DNA of 19,615 nt, taken from Lachnospiraceae bacterium. Lineage in GTDB: Bacteria > Bacillota > Clostridia > Lachnospirales > Lachnospiraceae. The position numbers and the translations under genes are program-made. Each line of letters begins with the position of its first letter. The stretch's first letter is position 1. The notes beneath the pieces were generated by a model, which did not search any database, was not told the origin of the DNA, and was given only the letters and a program-made list of their open reading frames with translations. The stretch spans positions 1 to 19,615 of the forward strand of contig JAHZHB010000053.1 of NCBI GenBank assembly GCA_019420465.1, written 5' to 3'. Shown here piece by piece: positions 13,435 to 19,615 of this stretch.

Positions 13435-14775
13435 ATGAACGTTATTGAAGAACACTGGCAGGAAATTTTACAAAGGGTCAAAGAAGACTGTGAATTATTG
13501 GATGTATCCTACAATATGTGGCTGAAGCCTCTGCAGGTCTACAAATTTGAAAATGGTACGCTCTATATTCTGGTTTCACTGGAAGAGATCGCCATCAATA
13601 TTATTAACAAGAAGTATTCTTTCCCAATCAAATCCGCTGTAGCGGAAATCACCGGTATCAGCTGTGATATCAAATTTATCCAGCAGAAAGATATCGCCGA
13701 GATGGAAGAAGTTTCTTCCTATAATAATGCTTCGTCCGTTTTTGAAGCAAACTTAAACAAAGAATACACCTTTGACACTTTCGTAGTCGGCAGCAACAAC
13801 CAGTTTGCCTACGCGGCCAGTCTGGCTGTCGCCGAATCTCCGGGTACGATCTACAATCCTCTGTTTCTGTACAGTGGTGTAGGTCTGGGCAAGACGCACC
13901 TGATGCATTCTATTGCTCATTTTATTATGAAAAACAATCCTTCCATGCGAGTGCTCTACGTTACCAGTGAGACCTTCACCAACGAAGTTATCGAAGCGAT
14001 CCGTAACGGCAACAATAATTCCATGCGGGATTTCCGTGAAAAATACCGCAATATCGACGTACTTCTTATCGATGATGTACAGTTTATCATAGGTAAAGAA
14101 TCTACCCAGGAAGAGTTTTTCCATACGTTCAATACGCTGTACGGTGAGAAAAAACAGATCATCATCTCCAGTGATAAACCGCCGAAAGACATGGATATCC
14201 TGGAAGACCGTATACGTTCACGTTTCGAGTGGGGGCTGATCTGCGATATCTCCTCACCAAATTATGAAACACGTATGGCCATTCTTCGCAAAAAGCAGGA
14301 GATGGAAGGCTATACCGTAGGCAATGATGTCATCGAATACATTGCCTCTCATATAAAATCCAATATCCGTGAACTCGAAGGTGCGCTGACCAAGATCAAA
14401 GCCTACTCAAATCTTGTCAAACAGGATGTCAACCTGGAGCTGGCCGAGCAGGTACTCAAGGATATTATCTCCCCCAACGAAAAGAAGGTCGTTACACCGG
14501 AGATCATTATCAATATGGTAGCGGAGCAGTTTGAAATAACACCTGCAGATATCATCGGCAACAAGCGCAGCAGCAAGATCGTCTATCCCAGACAGATCGC
14601 CATGTACCTGTGCCGTACCATGCTCGATATTCCGCTTACCCAGGTAGGTTCCTATATTGGAAACCGCGATCATACGACAGTCATCCATGGTATCAATAAG
14701 ATTCAGGACGATCTTGAAACCAACGAACAGACTCAGAAAGTGATCGCCAATCTTAAAAAAAAGCTGAATTCCTGA
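13435..14775 (+). CDS. dnaA: Chromosomal replication initiator protein DnaA
   Basis: AAA+ ATPase that binds DnaA boxes, melts oriC and loads the helicase. It has 446 residues. Domain I covers about 1-80, the short linker domain II 81-107 and the AAA+ domain about 108-330. Walker A reads SGVGLGKT at 147-154, with Ser at the first, normally Gly, position. Walker B LLIDD is at 210-214, and DRIRSRFEWG (258-267) includes the arginine region. Domain IV shows YPRQIAMYLCRTML (384-397) and the box-binding NRDHTTVIHG (410-419), where GRDHTTV is usual. The ATG at 13435 has AGGAG seven bases upstream; 46 further open codons upstream have no site and include oriC sequence. DnaA boxes flank the gene, so autoregulation is likely. 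Confidence 0.97.
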   Translation: MNVIEEHWQEILQRVKEDCELLDVSYNMWLKPLQVYKFENGTLYILVSLEEIAINIINKKYSFPIKSAVAEITGISCDIKFIQQKDIAEMEEVSSYNNASSVFEANLNKEYTFDTFVVGSNNQFAYAASLAVAESPGTIYNPLFLYSGVGLGKTHLMHSIAHFIMKNNPSMRVLYVTSETFTNEVIEAIRNGNNNSMRDFREKYRNIDVLLIDDVQFIIGKESTQEEFFHTFNTLYGEKKQIIISSDKPPKDMDILEDRIRSRFEWGLICDISSPNYETRMAILRKKQEMEGYTVGNDVIEYIASHIKSNIRELEGALTKIKAYSNLVKQDVNLELAEQVLKDIISPNEKKVVTPEIIINMVAEQFEITPADIIGNKRSSKIVYPRQIAMYLCRTMLDIPLTQVGSYIGNRDHTTVIHGINKIQDDLETNEQTQKVIANLKKKLNS

Positions 14776-14782
14776 TTTTTCG

Positions 14783-14861
14783 TTATCCACATTCCGGGGA
14801 AAGGAGTTGTGGACAACGTGTGCATTGTGTGGATTCCACATTTGGCTGCCATTTATCCACT
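14783..14861. promoter_or_regulatory. DnaA boxes in the dnaA-dnaN spacer
   Basis: Perfect TTATCCACA at 14783-14791 (+) begins 7 bp past the dnaA stop. TTGTCCACA follows at 14808-14816 (-, one mismatch), GAATCCACA at 14828-14836 (-, two mismatches, within a near-palindrome TGTGGATTCCACA) and TTATCCACT at 14853-14861 (+, one mismatch). A weaker TTTTCCACT is at 14998-15006 near dnaN. Confidence 0.88.
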
Positions 14862-14929
14862 CGCTCAATGGCAGTTTTTCACAGACTTTTCCCATCAGAT
14901 TTTTCCTTTATCTGCGGGCAAAACTCGCC

Positions 14930-14995
14930 TTTTCCACATTTGCACACGCCCTAATACTAACTACTACTGATTTATTAATATTTATGTATATATGG
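14930..14995 (+). promoter_or_regulatory. Origin unwinding module: DnaA box, GC block, DnaA-trios, AT-rich DUE
   Basis: In order: TTTTCCACA (14930-14938), a GC-rich GCACACGCCC (14942-14951), trio-like repeats CTA-ATA-CTA-A-CTA-CTA-CTG (14951-14969) and an AT-rich stretch TTTATTAATATTTATGTATA (14971-14990). The order equals the basal unwinding system described for Bacillus subtilis, where the trio strand guides the DnaA filament. A one-base insertion shifts the trio frame in the middle. Confidence 0.82.
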
Positions 14996-15028
14996 AGTTT
15001 TCCACTTCCAGACAGAAAGGAGCTATCT

Positions 15029-16132
15029 ATGCATCTTGTTTGTTCCAAAAGTAATCTTTTAAAAAGTGTCAATATTTCACTTCGTGCTGTTCCGTCCAGA
15101 ACCACGATGTCCATTCTCGAATGTATCCTTATTGATGCCTCTGCCAATGAGATTAAATTTACAACCAATGATATGGAACTGGGTATCGAAACGATTGTTG
15201 AAGGTACCATTCTTGAAAAAGGTATCGTAGCCATTGATGCCCGTATTTTTTCCGATATCATCCGTAAATTACCGGATAATGATGTAACCATTCAGACAGA
15301 TGACAATTTAAATGTGACAATTTCCTGTGAAAAGGCATTGTTTACCATTCCGGGCAAAAGGGGAGATGATTTTTCCTATCTTCCTCTTCTGGAAAGAAAT
15401 GAATACATCACTATTTCACAGTTTGCCTTAAAGGAGATCATCCGTCAGACGATTTTTTCCATCGCTGCCAATGAAAACAACAAGCTGATGACAGGTGAAC
15501 TGATTGAAATTCGTGGCGGTGAATTAAAGATTGTTTCTCTGGATGGCCACCGTATTTCCATTCGCAAACTTCTTCTCAAAGAAGATACAGTAAATACCAA
15601 GGTGATCGTTCCCGGAAAAACACTGATTGAGATCAGCAAGATTCTTTCCGGAGAGACAGAAGATATGGTAAAGATGTATTTCACAGACAACCATATTATT
15701 TTCGAATTTGACAATACAGTTGTGGTATCCCGCCTTATTGAGGGTGAATACTTCAAAATCGACCAGATGTTATCAAACGATTACGAAACAAAAATGACCA
15801 TTCGTAAACAGGAATTTTTAAACTGTATCGACCGTGCCACACTTCTCGTAAAAGAGGGTGACAAAAAACCGATCGTAATCAATATTACCGATGATGCGCT
15901 GGAATTAAAGATCAATACACCGATGGGTTCCATGGATGAAAAAATCGATATCCAGAAAGAGGGCCGTAATATCATGATCGGTTTTAATCCCAAATTTTTA
16001 ATGGATGCGCTGAAAGTTATCGATGATGAAACTATCGATATTTATCTTGTTAATGCAAAAGCGCCCTGTGTAATCCGGAATGAATCCTATCTGTATCTGA
16101 TTCTGCCGGTAAACTTTAACAGCGCAAGATAA
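15029..16132 (+). CDS. dnaN: DNA polymerase III beta subunit (sliding clamp)
   Basis: Ring-forming processivity clamp that holds the replicative polymerase and other factors on DNA. It has 367 residues, the usual length, arranged as three similar clamp domains of about 120 residues each. The N-terminus MHLVCSKSNLLKSVNISLRA and the SILECILIDA segment are typical. The C-terminus ends in VNFNSAR in place of the usual PVRT/PMRL-type end. The ATG at 15029 has AAGGAG six bases upstream. The frame stays open back to 14807, but that part covers DnaA boxes and the unwinding module, so it is not coding. It is probably transcribed both from its own promoter in the AT-rich stretch and by read-through from dnaA. 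Confidence 0.96.
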   Translation: MHLVCSKSNLLKSVNISLRAVPSRTTMSILECILIDASANEIKFTTNDMELGIETIVEGTILEKGIVAIDARIFSDIIRKLPDNDVTIQTDDNLNVTISCEKALFTIPGKRGDDFSYLPLLERNEYITISQFALKEIIRQTIFSIAANENNKLMTGELIEIRGGELKIVSLDGHRISIRKLLLKEDTVNTKVIVPGKTLIEISKILSGETEDMVKMYFTDNHIIFEFDNTVVVSRLIEGEYFKIDQMLSNDYETKMTIRKQEFLNCIDRATLLVKEGDKKPIVINITDDALELKINTPMGSMDEKIDIQKEGRNIMIGFNPKFLMDALKVIDDETIDIYLVNAKAPCVIRNESYLYLILPVNFNSAR

Positions 16133-16143
16133 AAAGGAGTAGT

Positions 16144-16350
16144 ATGCAGGAAATTAAAGTAAGAGATGAATTTATCAAACTTGGCCAGGCGTTAAAGGCA
16201 GCTGATCTGGTGAGCAGTGGTGTGGAGGCCAAGATAGTAGTGCAGGATGGTCTCGTTTCTGTAAATGGCGAGATCGATACCCGAAGAGGAAGAAAGCTTG
16301 TTCCCGGAGATGTGATCTCTTTTGATGGAAAAAGTGTGAAGATTGTCTGA
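16144..16350 (+). CDS. yaaA: S4-domain RNA-binding protein YaaA/RlbA
   Basis: A 68-residue protein that is essentially one S4 RNA-binding domain: FIKLGQALKAADLVSSGVEA at 10-29, then VSVNGEIDTRRGRKLVPGD at 38-56. Genes of this type lie between dnaN and recF in most Firmicutes; the Bacillus member has been linked to ribosome assembly. The start has AGGAG four bases upstream, 11 nt after the dnaN stop, and the stop is eight bases before the recF ATG. It thus lies in a tightly packed dnaN-yaaA-recF-gyrB transcript. Confidence 0.93.
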   Translation: MQEIKVRDEFIKLGQALKAADLVSSGVEAKIVVQDGLVSVNGEIDTRRGRKLVPGDVISFDGKSVKIV

Positions 16351-16358
16351 AACCAAGC

Positions 16359-17453
16359 ATGTATATCGAAACTTTAGAAGTAAAAAATTTCAGAAATTAT
16401 GATACTCTGGCTATGAATTTTAACCAGGGAACCAATATTTTATATGGCAACAATGCGCAGGGAAAGACCAATATCCTTGAGGCTGTCTATCTTTGTGGTA
16501 CGACAAAGTCCCACAGAGGCAGCCGGGATAAGGATATGATCCGTTTTGGAGAGGAAGAAGCACATATTCGTATGGTTGTGCGCCGTCAGGATGTACCTTA
16601 TCGCATAGATATGCATCTGAAAAAAAACAGAGCCAAGGGAATCGCAGTCAATGAGGTTCCCATAAAAAAGGCATCTGATCTGTTTGGCATCGTTAATTTC
16701 GTATGTTTTTCCCCGGAAGATCTGCGTATGGTCAAAAACGGTCCGGCAGAAAGGCGTCATTTTCTCAATCTGGAAATGTGCCAGATCAATCGTCTGTATA
16801 TGGATGATCTGGCAAAATATACAAAAATCCTGGAGCAGAGAAACCGTGTCTTAAAGGATATGCAGTTTCGCAGGGATTATCAGGATATGCTGGATATATG
16901 GGATGAGCAGCTGGTCTTTTTTGGCAGCCGCATTATAGCCGAAAGAGAAAAGTTTCTTTCTTACCTGGGCGGGATCGTTCAGGATATCCATGCATCACTG
17001 ACGCAGCAGGGAGAAAAGATCGGGCTTTTATATGAACCGGACACAACTTTAGACACTTTTTCAAGCGATTTGAAAGCTGCCCGGGAAAAGGATTCCCATC
17101 TGAAGACCACAACAGTAGGTCCGCACAGAGATGATTTTGCCATTCGTGTGAATGATATCGATATGCGCAAATTTGGTTCCCAGGGACAGCAGCGTACGGC
17201 TGCTTTGTCAATCAAATTGTCAGAAATTGAAATATTAAAGCAGAAAACCAAAGATACACCTATACTTTTGCTGGATGATGTGCTGTCTGAACTGGACAGC
17301 AGCAGGCAAAACTATTTATTGAAAAGTATCTCTCATATACAGACCCTGATCACGTGTACCGGTCTGGATGATTTCATCGAAAATCGTTTTCCGATAAACC
17401 AGGTATACGAAGTCGTAGCGGGGCATGTCACTGAGAGAAAACAGGAGGAATAA
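16359..17453 (+). CDS. recF: DNA replication and repair protein RecF
   Basis: SMC/ABC-like ATPase that with RecO and RecR helps load RecA at single-strand gaps. Its 364 residues are the usual length. Walker A GNNAQGKT is at 30-37, the ABC signature SQGQQRTAALSIKLSE is near 271-286, and Walker B LLLDDVLSELD is near 303-313. The N-terminus MYIETLEVKNFRNY is typical, so the ATG at 16359 is secure although I see no Shine-Dalgarno in the eight bases after yaaA. Translation is probably by coupling or re-initiation from yaaA. The stop is one base before the gyrB ATG, and the gyrB ribosome site AGGAGG lies within the last codons of recF. Confidence 0.96.
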   Translation: MYIETLEVKNFRNYDTLAMNFNQGTNILYGNNAQGKTNILEAVYLCGTTKSHRGSRDKDMIRFGEEEAHIRMVVRRQDVPYRIDMHLKKNRAKGIAVNEVPIKKASDLFGIVNFVCFSPEDLRMVKNGPAERRHFLNLEMCQINRLYMDDLAKYTKILEQRNRVLKDMQFRRDYQDMLDIWDEQLVFFGSRIIAEREKFLSYLGGIVQDIHASLTQQGEKIGLLYEPDTTLDTFSSDLKAAREKDSHLKTTTVGPHRDDFAIRVNDIDMRKFGSQGQQRTAALSIKLSEIEILKQKTKDTPILLLDDVLSELDSSRQNYLLKSISHIQTLITCTGLDDFIENRFPINQVYEVVAGHVTERKQEE

Positions 17454-17454
17454 C

Positions 17455-19371
17455 ATGAGCAACGAATATGGTGCAGATCAAATCCAGATTCTGGAAGGAC
17501 TTGAAGCAGTAAGAAAAAGACCGGGTATGTATATCGGCAGTACATCTTCCAGGGGTCTTCATCATCTGGTATATGAGATCGTGGATAATGCCGTGGATGA
17601 GGCACTGGCCGGATTTTGTGACAAGATTGAAGTGAGGATCAATCCGGATAATTCGATCACTGTTACAGATGACGGACGTGGTATTCCTGTTGGTATCAAT
17701 CACAAAGCAGGTATTCCGGCAGTAGAGGTTGTCTTTACGATCCTGCATGCCGGCGGCAAATTCGGCGGTGGAGGATACAAGGTATCCGGAGGTCTGCATG
17801 GTGTAGGTGCCTCTGTTGTAAATGCACTTTCTGAATGGCTGGAAGTACAGATCTGCCGTGAGGGTAAGATCTACAAACAGCGTTATGAACGTGGCCATGT
17901 GATGTATCCGTTAAAGGAGGTAGGTACCTGCCCGCTGGAACAGACAGGTACACGAGTTGATTTTCTCCCGGATAAAGAGATTTTTGAGGATACGGTATTT
18001 GATTTTGAGACGCTTAAGATCAGATTCCGTGAAATGGCTTTTTTAACAAAGGGGCTGTTTATCAGCCTTACAGATCTGAGAGAAGAAAAGCCGGTTCGGA
18101 GAGAATTTCACTATGAGGGCGGTATCAAGGAGTTTGTTACCTACTTAAACCGCAGCAAGACAGCACTTTATGAAGATATTATCTACTGTGAGGGTGAAAA
18201 AAATGGCGTGCAGGTAGAAGTAGCTATGCAGCACAACGATTCCTACACGGAAAATACCTACGGTTTTGTCAATAACATTACCACACCTGAAGGTGGTACC
18301 CATGTGGTCGGTTTCCGTAATGCTCTGACAAAGATCTTTAACGAGTACGGCCGCAAAAACAAGATATTAAAAGACAGTGATCAGAATCTGACCGGTGAAG
18401 ATATCAGGGAAGGTCTGACGGCAATTATCAGTGTAAAAATCGAAGAGCCTCAGTTTGAGGGACAGACTAAGCAGAAGCTGGGAAACAGTGAGGCACGTAC
18501 AGCTGTGGATGGTATTGTATCCAAACAGCTGGAGCTTTTTCTGGAACAGCATCCGGTGGTGGCAAAGATCATTATTGAAAAATCTGTTCTGTCTCAGAGG
18601 GCAAGAGAAGCTGCCAGAAAGGCAAGGGATCTGACCCGCAGAAAATCAGCCCTGGATGGTATGTCATTGCCGGGCAAACTGGCAGACTGTACCAATAAAG
18701 ATCCGAAAAAATGTGAAATCTATCTGGTTGAGGGTGATTCCGCCGGTGGATCTGCCAAAACGGCCAGAAGTCGTGATACGCAGGCAATCCTGCCGCTTCG
18801 CGGTAAGATTCTGAACGTGGAAAAAGCCAGACTGGACAGAATCTATGCCAATGAAGAGATCAAAGCGATGATCACTGCTTTTGGTACCGGTATTCACGAA
18901 GATTTTGATATTACAAAGCTTCGTTATGACAAGATTATCATTATGACCGATGCCGATGTCGACGGTGCACATATTGATACACTGATGCTGACATTTCTGT
19001 ACCGGTTTATGCCGGAGCTGATCCGCCAGGGTCATGTGTATCTGGCACAGCCACCGCTGTTTAAGATCGAGAAAAACAGAAAAGTATGGTACGCTTATAC
19101 GGACGATGAGTTAAACAGAATCCTTACAGAGATCGGTCGTGACGGAAACAACAAGATCCAGCGTTACAAAGGACTGGGTGAGATGGATGCCGACCAGCTG
19201 TGGGAGACTACCATGGATCCAGAGCGTCGTATATTAAAGCGTGTGATGATCGATGATACAGATTCTTCGGAGATTGATCTGACTTTTACCACGCTGATGG
19301 GCGATAAAGTAGATCCACGTAGAGAATTTATCGAAGAAAATGCAAAATATGCAGAAAATCTGGATATCTAG
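17455..19371 (+). CDS. gyrB: DNA gyrase subunit B
   Basis: ATPase subunit of DNA gyrase, the type II topoisomerase that introduces negative supercoils; target of aminocoumarins. It has 638 residues, the standard short Gram-positive form without the enterobacterial insert. The GHKL ATP site shows EIVDNAVDEA at 41-50, DDGRGIPVG at 72-80 and GGLHGVGASVVNAL near 112-125. The TOPRIM domain has EGDSAGG from 426 and DADVDGAH at 499-506. The C-terminus REFIEENAKYAENLDI is typical. The start at 17455 has AGGAGG six bases upstream and follows the recF stop by one base; an in-frame ATG ten codons earlier lies inside recF and lacks a site. Confidence 0.97.
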   Translation: MSNEYGADQIQILEGLEAVRKRPGMYIGSTSSRGLHHLVYEIVDNAVDEALAGFCDKIEVRINPDNSITVTDDGRGIPVGINHKAGIPAVEVVFTILHAGGKFGGGGYKVSGGLHGVGASVVNALSEWLEVQICREGKIYKQRYERGHVMYPLKEVGTCPLEQTGTRVDFLPDKEIFEDTVFDFETLKIRFREMAFLTKGLFISLTDLREEKPVRREFHYEGGIKEFVTYLNRSKTALYEDIIYCEGEKNGVQVEVAMQHNDSYTENTYGFVNNITTPEGGTHVVGFRNALTKIFNEYGRKNKILKDSDQNLTGEDIREGLTAIISVKIEEPQFEGQTKQKLGNSEARTAVDGIVSKQLELFLEQHPVVAKIIIEKSVLSQRAREAARKARDLTRRKSALDGMSLPGKLADCTNKDPKKCEIYLVEGDSAGGSAKTARSRDTQAILPLRGKILNVEKARLDRIYANEEIKAMITAFGTGIHEDFDITKLRYDKIIIMTDADVDGAHIDTLMLTFLYRFMPELIRQGHVYLAQPPLFKIEKNRKVWYAYTDDELNRILTEIGRDGNNKIQRYKGLGEMDADQLWETTMDPERRILKRVMIDDTDSSEIDLTFTTLMGDKVDPRREFIEENAKYAENLDI

Positions 19372-19431
19372 GAATGTAAAGACAAGGAAACAGCCGTGAA
19401 GATAGTGTAAGGTTAAAAAAACTGAAAAATG

Positions 19432-19443
19432 TCACAGCTGTGA
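19432..19443. repeat. 12-bp palindrome upstream of gyrA
   Basis: TCACAGCTGTGA is a perfect palindrome 16 bp before the gyrA ATG and directly upstream of its ribosome site. It could be a small hairpin or an operator, or it may be chance; nothing else in the 88-bp gyrB-gyrA spacer stands out. Confidence 0.35.
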
Positions 19444-19459
19444 GAAAGGACATAAACGT

Positions 19460-19615
19460 ATGGAAGATACAATATTTGATCAGGTGATTGACGTCGATTT
19501 AAAAAAGACGATGGAAAAATCCTATATTGAATACGCCATGAGTGTCATCGCTTCCCGAGCTCTTCCGGATGTCCGGGATGGTTTAAAGCCGGTACAGCGA
19601 AGAGTGCTGTTTTCC
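19460..19615 (+). CDS. gyrA: DNA gyrase subunit A, N-terminal part (cut by window end)
   Basis: The first 52 codons of the breakage-reunion subunit of gyrase, partner of GyrB and target of quinolones. The visible residues MEDTIFDQVIDVDLKKTMEK and then SYIEYAMSVIASRALPDVRD, GLKPVQRRVLFS match the N-terminus of GyrA, including the strongly conserved YAMSVI and ALPDVRDGLKPVQRR motifs. The quinolone-resistance region and catalytic tyrosine lie beyond the window. The ATG at 19460 has AAAGGA nine bases upstream. It follows gyrB by 88 nt in the same direction. Confidence 0.96.
   Translation, partial: MEDTIFDQVIDVDLKKTMEKSYIEYAMSVIASRALPDVRDGLKPVQRRVLFS

Larger units (their letters stand above)
12930..15028. 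other. oriC: Bipartite replication origin oriC (flanking and including dnaA)
   Basis: DnaA boxes cluster on both sides of dnaA: five upstream (13128-13292) and several downstream (14783-15006). The downstream part also has a GC-rich/DnaA-trio/AT-rich unwinding module. Gene direction switches from minus to plus across this interval, as expected for a bidirectional origin. In Bacillus subtilis the two box regions likewise flank dnaA and unwinding occurs between dnaA and dnaN. The non-coding 505 bp from 12930 to 13434 hold the rpmH promoter, the upstream boxes and probably the dnaA promoter. Confidence 0.9.

Noticed and set aside
14807..15028. 74-codon in-frame extension upstream of dnaN
   Set aside because: It covers DnaA boxes and the unwinding module. 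The ATG at 15029 has a good AAGGAG site and gives the normal N-terminus.
1..19615. CRISPR arrays, insertion sequences, toxin-antitoxin or phage-defence genes
   Set aside because: None seen. Apart from the broken tRNA and the spacer repeats, every coding stretch is a core origin-region gene with composition like its neighbours.

Overview
The window is the chromosomal replication-origin region of a low-to-moderate GC, Gram-positive, Clostridia-type bacterium, most likely a Lachnospiraceae. The gene order is the classic one: rpmH-rnpA-yidD-yidC-jag-mnmE-mnmG-rsmG-parA-parB to the left of dnaA, and dnaA-dnaN-yaaA-recF-gyrB-gyrA to the right. A DUF4446 gene follows parB, and a serS/DUF3881-like pair lies beyond it. 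That combination, together with the protein sequences, points to Lachnospiraceae. All genes left of about 12.93 kb are on the minus strand and all genes right of 13.43 kb are on the plus strand, so transcription diverges from the origin and is co-directional with the forks.

Layout. 1-170: the 5' half of a tRNA-Arg(CCU)-like gene whose 3' half is missing, then a stem-loop. 167-2505: DUF3881-like gene, serS and a serS promoter. 2555-4840: parA-parB-DUF4446 operon with an extended -10 promoter. 4841-5637: very AT-rich, T-rich-strand spacer with three perfect parS sites, two of them in long perfect palindromes, a degenerate T-tract repeat of 40-42 bp period, and a 30-bp perfect inverted repeat. 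5638-9653: rsmG, mnmG and mnmE. 9654-9840: spacer with two hairpins. 9841-12929: jag, yidC, yidD, rnpA and rpmH, read from a near-consensus promoter at 13003-13031. 12930-15028: bipartite oriC flanking and including dnaA, with a phased DnaA-box cluster upstream and a box/GC/DnaA-trio/AT-rich unwinding module between dnaA and dnaN. 15029-19615: dnaN, yaaA (S4 RNA-binding), recF, gyrB and the first 52 codons of gyrA, which runs off the window.

Functionally, DnaA opens the origin, DnaN clamps the polymerase, RecF acts at gaps, and gyrase relieves supercoils. ParA/ParB/parS segregate the origin. The rpmH-side genes make ribosomal protein L34, the RNase P protein, the YidC/YidD/Jag membrane-insertion group and tRNA/rRNA modification enzymes.

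No clearly new gene system is visible. The points most worth checking are the interrupted tRNA-Arg at the left edge, the parS sites buried in long palindromes (one at the rsmG stop), the strong inverted repeat at 5313-5406, and family-level departures in DnaA (Walker A), YidC (groove arginine) and SerRS (archaeal/eukaryotic-looking motifs).
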